The notes: a model not told the origin generated them from the sequence alone. 64,000 nt of DNA from Kitasatospora papulosa (GCF_000717245.1 NZ_JNYQ01000005.1:1-64000); one strand, 5' to 3'. Positions 40,736 through 49,560 are shown, counted from the first letter of the stretch. Numbers and translations: made by a program.

Positions 40736-42364
40736 TCAGGAGAGGCCGACGGCGAGCGCGCCGCCGCCGGCGGCGACACCACCGCTCGGCTTGGGGGCGG
40801 TGAAGGGCGGGGTGTCCTGCCGGCAGGTCGTTCCGGCCGGTGGAAGGACTCCGTCGACGAAGTACCGGCTCTCGTGGTCCTGGACGCAGGTGCTGGGGTT
40901 GAGGAGGGCGGTGTGTCCGTACCCCTCGTTGGTCAGCAGGCGTGCGTCGGCGAGCTCCTCGGCCATGGCCCGCGAGTTCGGGTAGGCGGTGGAGGGGTCG
41001 TAGGTCGTGCCGACGACCAGGACGGGGTTCGCGGTCCGCTCGTCCCAGGGGCCGGTGTAGCGGTCGGGGGAGGCGGGCCAGCCGGTGCACCCGGCGGTCG
41101 CCCAGGTCCAGAAGCGCCCGGCGTCGCCCGCGCGGGCGGCGGAGGCCTCCTCCAGCAAGGGGTAGACGCCGGGGTCACGCGGATCGGGGCTGTCGCCGCA
41201 GAGGACGGCCGCCGCCTGCTCCTCGCCCAGGTACGGGTCCGGGTCGGGGACCGGTGGTGCGGGCGGGAAGGCGGCGGGCTCCGGTGCGCGGCCCCGCCAC
41301 AGTTCCTGCAGCCGGCCGGCGAGGTCGGACCACCCGCTGACGAGGTAGAGGCTGTTCACCGCGTCGGCGACCGTACGGGCGTACGTCCAGGTGTCCACGG
41401 GCTCCTTCCGCAGCCGCTCGGTCAGCCGGTCGAACTTGTCCCGGGTCGCCTTCGGGGTACCGGCGGAGAAGGCGCAGCGGGCGGTGGTGGTGGAACCGCA
41501 CAGGTCGAGGAACCGGTCGAGGGTCGCTGCGGCGCTGTGGTCCGAGCCGACGCGGAGGAACGTCGTGAGCCGGGCGTCGTCGGACGCGTCATTCGTCCAG
41601 GCCCGGGGGCCGATGTTGCTGTCGAGCGTCATGGCGCGGACCTTGCCCGGGAAGAGGTTGGCGTAGGTGGCGCCCAGGATCGTGCCGTAGGAGATCCCGT
41701 AGTAGTTGAGCTGTGGCTCGCCCACCGAGCGGCGGAGCAGATCGAGGTCGCGGGCGGTGTCGGCGGTCGACACGTGGCGCAGCAGCTCGGGGTCCGTCTT
41801 CTCGCAGCGGCGGACGAGATCCGCGTACGCGGCGGTGAAGGCCTTCTGCTCCTTCTCGCCCACCGGGAAGCCCACGGCCTTGCTCGCGTTCCAGTCGGCC
41901 GCTTCCCGGGGACTCGTGAAGCAGTTCACGGCGGTGCTGTTGCCGATGCCGCGGGGGTCCCAGCTGACGATGTCGAACCGCTCCCGCACCTCGCGGGGGA
42001 AGAACGCGTAGTTCTGCGGCATCTGGACCGTCCCGGGCCCGCCGGGTCCGCCGGGGTTGAAGAACAGGGTTCCGACGCGCTTTCCGGGCCCGGTCGCCTT
42101 CCGTCTGACGACGGCCAGGTCGACGGAGCGGCCACCGGGGGCCGCGTGGTCCAGGGGCACCTGCGCGGTCGCGCAGTCGAACGGACTGCCCGGGACGCAG
42201 GGTCTCCACTCCAGCTGCGGGGCGGGCACCGAGGGTATGGACGCGCCGTCGGCCTCGACCGGGCCTTGCGCGGTCAGCACGGTCGAGCAGGACATCACCG
42301 CGGCGACGACGGCGGCGTGACGCCGCCGGACCACCATGGATCCGCGCACGGGGTGTGCAGGCAT
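40736..42364 (-). CDS. Secreted TAP-family alpha/beta hydrolase (tripeptidyl aminopeptidase-like)
   Basis: 542 residues from ATG 42364; the open frame continues upstream without sense. A signal peptide (MVVRRRHAAVVAAVMSCSTV, cut near LTAQG) points to secretion. The S33-type fold has an oxyanion segment FFNPGGPGGPGTV, WDPRGIGNST, the nucleophile in YYGISYGTILGATYAN, and a C-terminal TAP-like domain with the catalytic Asp near GTTYDPSTAYP and the His in EGYGHTALLN. It resembles SlpD/SlpE and tripeptidyl aminopeptidases of Streptomyces, which trim N-termini of extracellular peptides. Two Cys pairs (CVPGSPFDC; CGSTTTARC) may form disulfides. Confidence 0.9.
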   Translation of the reverse strand: MPAHPVRGSMVVRRRHAAVVAAVMSCSTVLTAQGPVEADGASIPSVPAPQLEWRPCVPGSPFDCATAQVPLDHAAPGGRSVDLAVVRRKATGPGKRVGTLFFNPGGPGGPGTVQMPQNYAFFPREVRERFDIVSWDPRGIGNSTAVNCFTSPREAADWNASKAVGFPVGEKEQKAFTAAYADLVRRCEKTDPELLRHVSTADTARDLDLLRRSVGEPQLNYYGISYGTILGATYANLFPGKVRAMTLDSNIGPRAWTNDASDDARLTTFLRVGSDHSAAATLDRFLDLCGSTTTARCAFSAGTPKATRDKFDRLTERLRKEPVDTWTYARTVADAVNSLYLVSGWSDLAGRLQELWRGRAPEPAAFPPAPPVPDPDPYLGEEQAAAVLCGDSPDPRDPGVYPLLEEASAARAGDAGRFWTWATAGCTGWPASPDRYTGPWDERTANPVLVVGTTYDPSTAYPNSRAMAEELADARLLTNEGYGHTALLNPSTCVQDHESRYFVDGVLPPAGTTCRQDTPPFTAPKPSGGVAAGGGALAVGLS

Positions 42365-42554
42365 GCTCCGGCCTCTCTCTGTGACTGAGCGCCCGAGACA
42401 GCCGACGGCCTGGACCCCGGCACGCACCTGTGTCCACGACACAGCGCTCCGGTGCGGCGCGCGAGGCATGCGCGGCCGATCGGCCGACGCGGTCCGCGCC
42501 GGGAGGTGCCGTCGGGGGTGCCGTCGGGGGGAGAGGCCGGGGCCGCACGCACGC

Positions 42555-42589
42555 GAGCCCCGGACCCCTGCGGCGGGGATCCGGGGCTC
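42555..42589 (-). terminator. Terminator of the SDR gene
   Basis: GAGCCCCGGA-CCCC pairs with GGGGATCCGGGGCTC with one bulged base. It starts 12 bases after the minus-strand stop at 42601. Confidence 0.7.
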
Positions 42590-42600
42590 TGCCGTCGGTC

Positions 42601-43359
42601 TCAGAGCGTGCGGTGGACCTTGGAGTTGGAGGCCTGGGCGCGGGGGCGGACCACCAGGAGGTCGATGTTGACGTGGCTGGGGCGGGTGACCGCCCAGGTG
42701 ATCGTGTCGGCCACGTCGTCGGCGGAGAGCGGCGCGTCGACGCCCGCGTAGACCTTGGCGGCCTTCTCCGTGTCGCCCCGGAAGCGGGTGGTGGCGAACT
42801 CGTCGGTCTTGACCATGCCGGGCGCGACCTCGATCACGCGGACCGGGGTGCCGACGATCTCCAGGCGGAGGGTCTCCGCGAGCACGTGCTCGCCGTGCTT
42901 GGCGGCGACGTAACCGCCACCGCCCTCGTACGTCGACAGGCCGGCCGTGGAGGAGAGGATCACGACGGTGCCGTCCCCGCTCGCGGTCAGGGCGGGGAGC
43001 AGCGCCTGGGTGACGTTGAGCGTGCCGATGACGTTGGTCTCGTACATCTGGCGCCAGTCGGCCGGATCGCCCGTGGCGACGGGGTCGGCCCCCAGCGCAC
43101 CGCCGGCGTTGTTGACGAGGACGGCCAGCGAGCGGAACGCGGTGGCGAACTCGTCGACCGCCGCACGGTCGGTGACGTCCAGGGCGTACGCCGTCGCCTT
43201 GTGCCCCGCGTCGGTGAGCTCGGCGGCCAGTGCCTCGATGCGGTCCTTGCGGCGCGCGGTGAGCACCACGCGGTATCCGGCGGCGGCCAGCTGCCTGGCG
43301 GTCGCGGCACCGATGCCGCTGCTCGCGCCGGTGATGACGGCGATGGGGGTGGCGGCCAT
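42601..43359 (-). CDS. SDR family NADP-dependent oxidoreductase
   Basis: 252 residues from ATG 43359, with GAGGAG 7 bases upstream. The cofactor loop is VITGASSGIGAATARQL (TGxxxGIG), the NNAG motif is VLVNNAGGAL, the catalytic Ser lies in VVILSSTAGLSTYE, and the YxxxK is GGYVAAKHGEHV (Y, K). The basic residues after strand 2 (LTARRKDR) indicate NADP(H). This is a classical short-chain dehydrogenase with all catalytic residues; the C-terminal VNIDLLVVRPRAQ resembles the YdfG/serine dehydrogenase branch. The natural substrate is unknown. Confidence 0.92.
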   Translation of the reverse strand: MAATPIAVITGASSGIGAATARQLAAAGYRVVLTARRKDRIEALAAELTDAGHKATAYALDVTDRAAVDEFATAFRSLAVLVNNAGGALGADPVATGDPADWRQMYETNVIGTLNVTQALLPALTASGDGTVVILSSTAGLSTYEGGGGYVAAKHGEHVLAETLRLEIVGTPVRVIEVAPGMVKTDEFATTRFRGDTEKAAKVYAGVDAPLSADDVADTITWAVTRPSHVNIDLLVVRPRAQASNSKVHRTL

Positions 43360-43421
43360 GCGAACTCCTCGGACAGCTGATCGGTACGGGGCCAGGATAG
43401 GCGGGCGCTCCGGGGGCGGGC

Positions 43422-43757
43422 TCAGTGGTTTCGGGGGGCGTACATGATCAACGCCATGCCGGCCAGGCAGATCAGCGCGCCGGTCACGTCCCAGCGGTCC
43501 GGGCGGTAGCCGTCGGCGGCCATGCCCCAGGCGATCGAACCGGCGACGAACACCCCGCCGTACGCCGCGAGGACCCGGCCGAAGTCGCCGTCCGGCTGGA
43601 GCGTGGCCACGAATCCGTACGCCCCGAGAGCGATGACGCCCGCGCCGATCCAGATCCATCCGCGGTGCTCGCGCACGCCCTGCCAGACGAGCCAGGCACC
43701 TCCGATCTCGAAGAGCGCGGCTACGACGAAGAGGGCGAGGGAGCGGGCGACGAGCAT
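43422..43757 (-). CDS. YnfA family (UPF0060) membrane protein
   Basis: 111 residues with four predicted membrane helices. SLALFVVAALFEIGGAWLVW near the start, then WIWIGAGVIALGAYGFVATL with FGRVLAAYGGVFVAGSIAWG, and DVTGALICLAGMALIMYAPR at the end are the YnfA signature. These are small-multidrug-resistance-like proteins of uncertain transport role. It is 62 bases from the SDR gene, which runs the same way. Confidence 0.92.
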   Translation of the reverse strand: MLVARSLALFVVAALFEIGGAWLVWQGVREHRGWIWIGAGVIALGAYGFVATLQPDGDFGRVLAAYGGVFVAGSIAWGMAADGYRPDRWDVTGALICLAGMALIMYAPRNH

Positions 43758-43893
43758 GGGTCCAGCGTGTCATGCGGGTGCGCGGGAACCGATGGCCGGG
43801 GCGGACGGCGCCGGTGGGCCGTGCGGGTGGGCGGAAGCGCGGCGAACCGGTCATCGGACAGGGGGAATTGTGGCTTATCGGTATGTTCGGCAT

Positions 43894-44394
43894 ATGCGAG
43901 TGACGTGGAGAGCAGTACTGAAGGCGCCCGCCGTCGCGGCGGTGGCGGCGGCCGTGGTGCTGGGTCCGGGGCTGTCGGCCGTGGCCGAGCCGGCGCCCCG
44001 GGGGATCGCCCCGGAGGCCGACGTGGCCCACCACGGCCGCGTCTCGCTCCGGGAGGAGCGGATCGAGGTCCAGCTGCGGACCGGGAACCGGGGGCCCTCG
44101 CCGCTCGCCGACGCGACGGTGCGGCTGCGCTTCTCCGTGCCCCTGGCGGCATGGTCCCGTCTGCCCCCGGGCTGCCTGCGCAGCGGCGGCAGCACGGTGC
44201 TGTGCGGGACCGGCCCGCTGCGCGTGGCGGCGGAGGCGCGCCGCACCGCTCTGGGACTGGGCTTCAAGGGCCGGCCCGCCGAGGTCGTGGTGCGGGTGGA
44301 CACCGTGTGGAACGGTGGCGCGAGCGACCGGAACCCGCAGAACGACACGCATGAGGTGCTGGTCCTGTCCACGGGTGACGCCTACGCCTTCTGA
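43894..44394 (+). CDS. Secreted protein of unknown function
   Basis: 166 residues from ATG 43894; an in-frame GTG at 43870 with GGGGG close by would add eight residues. A signal peptide (VLKAPAVAAVAAAVVLGPGL then SAVAEPAP) ends near residue 34. The mature part looks like a single beta-sandwich of the DUF11/CARDB kind: VQLRTGNRGPSPLADATVRL, then a pair of Cys (PPGCLRSGGSTVLCG) and DTVWNGGASDRNPQND. No catalytic motif is seen. It is convergent with the Mut7-C gene, 9 bases away. Confidence 0.7.
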   Translation: MRVTWRAVLKAPAVAAVAAAVVLGPGLSAVAEPAPRGIAPEADVAHHGRVSLREERIEVQLRTGNRGPSPLADATVRLRFSVPLAAWSRLPPGCLRSGGSTVLCGTGPLRVAAEARRTALGLGFKGRPAEVVVRVDTVWNGGASDRNPQNDTHEVLVLSTGDAYAF

Positions 44395-44403
44395 GCCCGC
44401 CCC

Positions 44404-45153
44404 TCAGGCGGTCGGCGCCTGGTCCCCCGCCGTGCCGAACTCGCGTACGGCGTCCTCCACGATGGCTTCCAGGCGGGCGTGGTGCGCTCCCCGCCAGTAG
44501 ACCCGCCCGCAGGCGGTGCACTGTGCGAACACGTCGTAGGACGCCTGCGTGCCCTGTTCCAGCCGGGAGCTGACGGAGTCCTTGTCGGCCTTTGTGAGGT
44601 CCCCGTTGCAGGCCGTGCAGCGGGTCCACGGGGCGAGTGCGGGGGCGAAGCGGCCCAGGACGTCGCGGAGCTGCTCGTCGGGCTTGTCGCTGTAGACGTA
44701 CGCCCCCGCCCAGATCTCCCTGCGGCGCAGGAGCCCCCGGTCGCGGGAGAGCATGACGCGCCGCTGCTCCGCCGAGAGGGCGGCCAGCGCCGGGTCGCCG
44801 ATGTCCTCGCTCTCGTACGCGGCGTCCACCCCCAGGAGGCGCAACCGCCGGGCGAGCGTCCCGAGATGGACGTCGAGGAGGAAGCGCAGCGGTGCGCCGG
44901 GCACCTGCTGGGGGCGCCGCACCGCCCTGACCTCGACCAGTTCGCCCGCACCGGGGATGTGCGACACCGGCACGGGGCTTCCGTCGACGAGGAGCTGCCC
45001 GGCCTCGGTGAGCGGGATGCCGAGGGACTCCACGACGTGTCCGAGGGTCGACGAGCCGTCCGTGGTGACGGGCGTGCGTCCACGGCGGCGGTCATGGGCG
45101 ACGAAGAGCCGCAGTTCCGGGGCTACTTCGAGGGCGATCTCGGGTCCGTTCAC
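44404..45153 (-). CDS. Mut7-C RNAse domain protein with ubiquitin-like N-terminus
   Basis: 249 residues. Residues 1-85 form the ubiquitin-like Mut7-C domain (LGHVVESLGIPLTEAGQLLV). From about 88 the Mut7-C RNase (PIN-like) domain begins with FLLDVHLGTLARRLRLLGVD and has acidic residues in VMLSRDRGLLRRR. A zinc ribbon follows with CTACNGD and CTACGRVYW, and the C-terminus is helical. The family is known from eukaryotic Mut-7 exonuclease C-termini and many bacteria; a nuclease role is inferred, and the RNA target is unknown. Confidence 0.88.
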   Translation of the reverse strand: MNGPEIALEVAPELRLFVAHDRRRGRTPVTTDGSSTLGHVVESLGIPLTEAGQLLVDGSPVPVSHIPGAGELVEVRAVRRPQQVPGAPLRFLLDVHLGTLARRLRLLGVDAAYESEDIGDPALAALSAEQRRVMLSRDRGLLRRREIWAGAYVYSDKPDEQLRDVLGRFAPALAPWTRCTACNGDLTKADKDSVSSRLEQGTQASYDVFAQCTACGRVYWRGAHHARLEAIVEDAVREFGTAGDQAPTA

Positions 45154-45236
45154 CTGGTCAGGATGCCATCGGGCGGGGCGCGGCAGCGAGGGGTTTCCGA
45201 CGGTGGTGCCCGTGGTGACGGATGCGCCGGTGGAGG

Positions 45237-46073
45237 TCAGCGCTGGGCGAAGGCGGCCGGGGGGACACCGACCGTGGCCGTGAAGTCCCTGACGAGGTGG
45301 GCCTGGTCGCTGTAGCCGAGGTCGGCTGCGAGGCGCGCCCAGTCGGGCTCGGGGTCCGATCCGGCGCGGCGCAGTGCCTCATGGATGCGGTGGCGGAGGA
45401 TGACCCACTTGGGCCCGACCCCCACACAGGTGGAGAACAGCCGTTGCAGGGAGCGTACGGAGAGCCCGCCCGCACGGGCGAGGGCGTCCACCCGCAGCAG
45501 TGAGCGGTCCGTCCGTACGAGCTCGGCGAGTTCCGTCGCGAGTTCCGCCTGCGGGTCCGGTCGCGGGAGGAGGGACAGGACGTACGAGTCCAGTGCCGCG
45601 ACCCGGGCGTCCTCGTCGGCCGGACCGAGCACCGCGGGCACCGCCGCCGACGCGGAGGGCCCGTGGCCGGGTGCGACGAGCACCTCGTCGGCCGGGACCC
45701 GGCGCCCGGTCCATTCCGAGACGGGCCGCTGCGGGGCGAACGGCCGGAAGGCGCCCGGCCGGAACTTCACCCCGCACACCCGCCCCCTGCCCTCCAGCCG
45801 CTGGCTGAACAGGCCCTGCACGATGCCGTAGACCTCGGCGGAGCCGTCGCGCCGTGCCCCGCCGCCCGACTCCGTGCGCTCGAAGACCAGGTGGACGCTC
45901 GGGTGCGGCACCACGCGCGAGGTGTACGGCTCCGAGAGGTCCCAGTCGATCAGCCAGTAGTGCTCCAGGTACGGCCGCAGTTCCGGGGCGGGGTCACGGA
46001 GGCGGAAGCGCACGCGGGTGAACAGGTCGGGGGCGTCGACGATGCCCCGCGTCTCGCGTCCAGGTCCGGCCAT
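45237..46073 (-). CDS. AraC family transcriptional regulator
   Basis: 278 residues. The N-terminal domain (about 15-150) is the DUF6597-like ligand domain with LRDPAPELRPYLEHYWLIDW and PHPSVHLVFE. The AraC double HTH is at about 170-275 (VDALARAGGLSVRSLQRLFS; VGPKWVILRHRIHEALRR; WARLAADLGYSDQAHLVRDF, then PPAAFAQR). It is divergent from the DinB-like gene at 46154, with 80 bases between the starts, so it may control that gene. Confidence 0.9.
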   Translation of the reverse strand: MAGPGRETRGIVDAPDLFTRVRFRLRDPAPELRPYLEHYWLIDWDLSEPYTSRVVPHPSVHLVFERTESGGGARRDGSAEVYGIVQGLFSQRLEGRGRVCGVKFRPGAFRPFAPQRPVSEWTGRRVPADEVLVAPGHGPSASAAVPAVLGPADEDARVAALDSYVLSLLPRPDPQAELATELAELVRTDRSLLRVDALARAGGLSVRSLQRLFSTCVGVGPKWVILRHRIHEALRRAGSDPEPDWARLAADLGYSDQAHLVRDFTATVGVPPAAFAQR

Positions 46074-46153
46074 GGCGGGATCCTAAGGCCGTCCCGTGGC
46101 CCCTGGCGTGTTTCTTCAAGACGCCGTGCCGCGCGGGGTGCATCGTCGGAGGC

Positions 46154-46726
46154 ATGAAGACGATCAGCGAACTCCTCGAAGAGGCCACCGCACGGGCGGT
46201 CCCCGTGGTGCGGGGCATCGACGACGCCCAGCTGGCCGGTGGCACACCGTGCAGCGAGTACGACGTCAGGGCCCTGCTGAACCATCTCTTCTCCGTGATC
46301 GGGAACTTCCGGGTCCTGGCCGCCAAGGGGACGTCCGACTTCAGCCGGACGGAGGACGTCGTCACGGGGGACTGGAGAGGCCGGTTCGACGACGAGACGG
46401 CTCGGCTGGTGCGGGCCTGGGGCGAGCCGGGTGCGGAGGAGGGGACGACCGGAGGCATGGCCATGCCGGCCAGGACGGTGGGGCTGATGGTGCTGGGGGA
46501 CCTGACCGTGCACGCCTGGGACCTCGCCCGGGCGACGGGCCAGGACTACGTGCCGGATCCCGCCGTGGTCGCGGAACTGGAGCCCGGTATGGCAGGTATG
46601 GCGCCGAAGGCGCGGGAGATGAAGGTGTTCGGCGAGCCGTTCCCCGTGGCGCCGGAGGCTACGGCCTTCGAGCGGGTGCTCGCCATGACCGGCCGTGACC
46701 CCGGCTGGCGCCCGTCCCGCCGCTGA
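46154..46726 (+). CDS. TIGR03086 family (maleylpyruvate isomerase-like) protein
   Basis: 190 residues of the DinB/maleylpyruvate isomerase N-terminal fold. TPCSEYDVRALLNHLFSVIG near residue 36 holds the first metal-site His in family position; LVLGDLTVHAWDLARATGQD near 120 has the second (HAWDLA), and FGEPFPVAPEATAFERVLAM ends the domain. Mycothiol- or metal-dependent transferase/isomerase activity is family knowledge; no substrate is suggested. It is divergent from the AraC gene. Confidence 0.87.
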   Translation: MKTISELLEEATARAVPVVRGIDDAQLAGGTPCSEYDVRALLNHLFSVIGNFRVLAAKGTSDFSRTEDVVTGDWRGRFDDETARLVRAWGEPGAEEGTTGGMAMPARTVGLMVLGDLTVHAWDLARATGQDYVPDPAVVAELEPGMAGMAPKAREMKVFGEPFPVAPEATAFERVLAMTGRDPGWRPSRR

Positions 46727-46970
46727 CGGTGGGGGCGGGGAGAACCGGCCGCCGGGAGGCCGGGCCGGGGTAGAGGCTCCCGAGGGCGGCGTACGCGCCG
46801 CCGACGACGGACTCCGCCGAGAGCAGCACGTCGCGTGAGGCGAGACGGGCGGCCCGGCGGGTGTACGGCGGTGGCGGGCGGCGGCGACGCCGTCGGCAGT
46901 CGCAGACGGTGAACACCCCGCTCACGACGACCACGGCCGGAACGGTCAGGGCCAGCAGCAGGTCGTCCAT
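46659..46970 (-). CDS. Small hypothetical membrane protein
   Basis: 103 residues from ATG 46970, with GAGGAGG 7 bases upstream. The N-terminus is a hydrophobic helix (LLLALTVPAVVVVSGVFTVC) followed by the basic run DCRRRRRRPPPP; the rest is Ala/Arg/Ser/Pro-rich and of low complexity. Its 3' end overlaps the end of the plus-strand gene at 46154-46726 by 68 bases. The good ribosome site and helix support expression, but conservation cannot be judged. Confidence 0.45.
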   Translation of the reverse strand: MDDLLLALTVPAVVVVSGVFTVCDCRRRRRRPPPPYTRRAARLASRDVLLSAESVVGGAYAALGSLYPGPASRRPVLPAPTVSGGTGASRGHGRSWRAPARRP

Positions 46971-47021
46971 GCGGGGGCCTCCTCGGAAGTCGTGCTCCTT
47001 GCATCGGCAGGCCCGCCGGTG

Positions 47022-47072
47022 CGGCGGAGATCATTCTTCGGCCATTCGGTGGCCGAAGAATGATCTCCGCCG
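47022..47072. terminator. Perfect 23-bp inverted repeat, probable terminator of the MerR gene
   Basis: The stem is 47022-47044 with 47050-47072 and a TTCGG loop. It starts 17 bases past the stop of the MerR gene (47089) on the minus strand. The centre GATCATTCTTCGGCCA is AT-rich, unlike other terminators of the window, so a remnant of a small mobile repeat is the alternative. The adjacent gap 46971-47088 holds nothing else. Confidence 0.65.
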
Positions 47073-47088
47073 TGGTCCGCCCCGGCGG

Positions 47089-47505
47089 TCACGCCTCCCG
47101 CGGTCCGTCGCGGTCCAGGCGGGTGCGCAGGGTCAGGGCGAACTCCTCCGCCCGTGCCAGCTGGACCCGCAGTCTGGCGACCTGCTCGGTCGCGGACCGT
47201 TCGTAGGCGCGCACCCGCTCCAGGAGTTCGACACGCTCGCCCGGCGCCGTCCCGTCGTCGTCGAGGCGGTCGACCGCTTCCAGCAGATCCCGCATCTCGT
47301 CCAGGCTGAAGCCGAGGGGCTTCATCCGGCGGACGACCATCAGCCGTGCCACATCGGCCTCCGTGTACAGCCGGAATCCGCCGCGGGAACGGGCCGAGGG
47401 GGCCACGAGCCCGGTCTCCTCGTAGTGCCTGATCGTGCGCAGCGAGAGTTCGGTGCGCGCGGCGACCTCGCCGATCTGCATGTGCTCGCTGCTCACGGTG
47501 CCCAC
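47089..47505 (-). CDS. MerR family transcriptional regulator
   Basis: 138 residues; the Met at 47481 (MQIGEVAARTELS) is the likelier start. The HTH is IGEVAARTELSLRTIRHYEE and the wing GLVAPSARSRGGFRLYTEAD; a coiled-coil dimerization helix follows (about 95-130). The C-terminus has no Cys, so it is not a metal sensor of the MerR/CueR kind. A 24-bp palindrome lies between this gene and the divergent SulP transporter gene, and is probably its operator. Confidence 0.9.
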   Translation of the reverse strand: MGTVSSEHMQIGEVAARTELSLRTIRHYEETGLVAPSARSRGGFRLYTEADVARLMVVRRMKPLGFSLDEMRDLLEAVDRLDDDGTAPGERVELLERVRAYERSATEQVARLRVQLARAEEFALTLRTRLDRDGPREA

Positions 47506-47552
47506 GTGCCCTCTCGACTCCCGCCACGGCCACGGGAGGCCGGCGCTTCGAT

Positions 47553-47576
47553 CTCTACCCTAACGTTAGGGTAGAG
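47553..47576. promoter_or_regulatory. 24-bp perfect palindrome between merR-type and sulP genes
   Basis: CTCTACCCTAACGTTAGGGTAGAG is self-complementary over its whole length. It lies 48 bases upstream of the MerR-type gene and 56 bases upstream of the SulP gene. MerR proteins bind such dyads placed in the 19-bp spacer of their promoters, so it may control both genes. Confidence 0.75.
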
Positions 47577-47631
47577 TTGCCCGGCGCCAGATGGCCGGAG
47601 CCGACGACGCCTCCGGCGCGGTCGAGCGGGT

Positions 47632-49278
47632 GTGATCCGCACCGCCGCACGACGGCCGCCCCCCTTGTCTCCGTCCGCAGTCGCGGGCGATCCGCGGGAT
47701 GCCCCCCGGCCCTCCGCGTCCTTCGCACGTCCCGGTCCGCCGGACATGCCCGAACAACGACAGGTCGCGTCTCCCTTGCCTCCATCCGTACTGTCCCCGG
47801 CCGGCCGGCTGCGCGGCTTCCGGCCGGCCTGGCTGTCCCCGAAGGTCTTCCGTACGGAGGTCCTGGCCGGTCTCGTCGTGGGGCTCGCGCTGATCCCCGA
47901 GGCGATCTCGTTCTCGATCATCGCCGGGGTGGACCCCGCCGTCGGTCTGTTCGCCGCCTTCACGATGGCCGTCGTCATCTCCGTCGTCGGCGGCAGGCCC
48001 GCGATGATCTCCGCCGCGACCGGCGCGGTCGCCCTCGTCATCGCCCCGCTCAACCGGGAGCACGGATTCGGCTACCTGATCGCGGGCGTCATCCTGGGCG
48101 GGGTCTTCCAGGTCGTCCTCGGCGCGCTCGGGGTCGCCCGGCTGATGAGGTTCGTGCCCCGCAGCGTGATGGTCGGCTTCGTCAACGCGCTGGCGATCCT
48201 GGTCTTCATGGGCCAGGTCCCCGAACTGACCGACGTCCCCTGGCCCGTGTATCCGCTGGTCGTCGGCGGGCTGGTCCTGATGGTGCTGTTCCCCAGGATC
48301 ACCAGGGCGGTCCCGGCGCCGCTGGTCTCCATCGTCATCCTGACGGCGATCACCGTCGCCGCCGGCATCGCCGTGCCGACGGTCGGCGACAAGGGCGAGC
48401 TGCCCTCGTCCCTGCCGGTGCCCGGCCTGCCCGACGTGCCGTTCACCCTGGACACCCTGACGACCGTCGCCCCCTACGCGCTGGCCATGGCGCTGGTGGG
48501 CCTGATGGAGTCGCTGATGACGGCGAAGCTGGTCGACGAGATCACCGACACCCACTCCAGCAAGACCCGCGAGTCGATCGGCCAGGGCGTCGCCAACATC
48601 GTGACCGGCTTCCTCGGCGGCATGGGCGGCTGCGCCATGATCGGCCAGACCATGATCAACGTGAAGGTGTCCGGTGCCCGCACCCGGCTGTCCACGTTCT
48701 TCGCGGGCGTCTTCCTGATGGTGCTGTGCATCGCGTTCGGGCCGCTCGTCTCCCGCATCCCGATGGCGGCACTCGTCGCGGTCATGGTCATGGTGTGCTT
48801 CGCGACCTTCGACTGGCACTCGGTCGCGCCGGGGACGCTCAGGCGGATGCCGGCCGGAGAGATCGTGGTGATGGTTGTCACGGTGGTCTGTGTAGTCGCC
48901 ACCGAGAATCTCGCCGTCGGTGTCGTCGTCGGCTCGGTCACCGCCATGGTCATCTTCGCCAGGCGGGTCGCCCACCTCGCCGATGTCACGTCCGTCACCG
49001 ACCCGGACGGCGAACGGATCGTCTACTCCGTCTTCGGGGAGCTCTTCTTCGCCTCGTCCAACGACCTCGTCGGACGGTTCGACTACGCGGCCGATCCCCG
49101 GTCGGTCGTCATCGACCTGGCCTCGGCACACATCTGGGACGCCTCCTCGGTCGCGACGCTCGACGCCATCACCACGAAGTACGTACAACGCGGGAAGAGC
49201 GTCGAGATCATCGGTCTCGACGCGGGGAGCGCCGATCTGCACGGCTCCCTCAGCGGCCGGCTCGCCGGCGGTTCCTGA
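47632..49278 (+). CDS. SulP family inorganic anion transporter with STAS domain
   Basis: 548 residues from GTG 47632; Met 47746 (MPEQRQVAS) is a plausible later start, since the first 38 residues are Pro/Ala/Arg-rich. The transport part has about 10-12 helices, beginning with the SLC26/SulP motif EVLAGLVVGLALIPEAISFS, IIAGVDPAVGLFAAF, and VALVGLMESLMTAKLVDEIT. The cytoplasmic STAS domain is about 445-545 (FGELFFASSNDLVGRFDYAA, then IDLASAHIWDASSVATLDAI). It should move sulfate, bicarbonate or a related anion. The MerR gene and the shared palindrome suggest inducible expression. Confidence 0.92.
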   Translation: MIRTAARRPPPLSPSAVAGDPRDAPRPSASFARPGPPDMPEQRQVASPLPPSVLSPAGRLRGFRPAWLSPKVFRTEVLAGLVVGLALIPEAISFSIIAGVDPAVGLFAAFTMAVVISVVGGRPAMISAATGAVALVIAPLNREHGFGYLIAGVILGGVFQVVLGALGVARLMRFVPRSVMVGFVNALAILVFMGQVPELTDVPWPVYPLVVGGLVLMVLFPRITRAVPAPLVSIVILTAITVAAGIAVPTVGDKGELPSSLPVPGLPDVPFTLDTLTTVAPYALAMALVGLMESLMTAKLVDEITDTHSSKTRESIGQGVANIVTGFLGGMGGCAMIGQTMINVKVSGARTRLSTFFAGVFLMVLCIAFGPLVSRIPMAALVAVMVMVCFATFDWHSVAPGTLRRMPAGEIVVMVVTVVCVVATENLAVGVVVGSVTAMVIFARRVAHLADVTSVTDPDGERIVYSVFGELFFASSNDLVGRFDYAADPRSVVIDLASAHIWDASSVATLDAITTKYVQRGKSVEIIGLDAGSADLHGSLSGRLAGGS

Positions 49279-49560
49279 GGCGTCCGGGGCCCCTGCCGGT
49301 GTGCCCGTGCCGTGTGCCGGGAGGGGGCCCGCCAGGTCCGCCGGGAGCCGGGACGGCGCGGACGGTACCAGGCATCCGACACGATCTGTGTGTCTGGTGT
49401 GAAGCTACTCGGGAGAGATGACGCACACGTCGTTCCGCGACCGTCCTGGCGTGGAGGGGCGGGTTGCCATCCATGCCCCGGCTGGGCAATGGTTGCCGCA
49501 GGGAAAGTACTTTCGTCCAGTTGGAAGGTGGTGCGACTCGCCCCGGGCGGGTCCCCCCTC
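49279..49560. other. Gap upstream of the PP2C gene
   Basis: No gene is seen. A perfect 12-bp palindrome, GAAAGTACTTTC, lies at 49503-49514, about 50 bases upstream of the phosphatase start. I see no convincing sigma-B-type GTTT/GGGTAT promoter here, although GGTTG and GGGCAA words (about 49457-49490) are vaguely similar. Confidence 0.5.
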
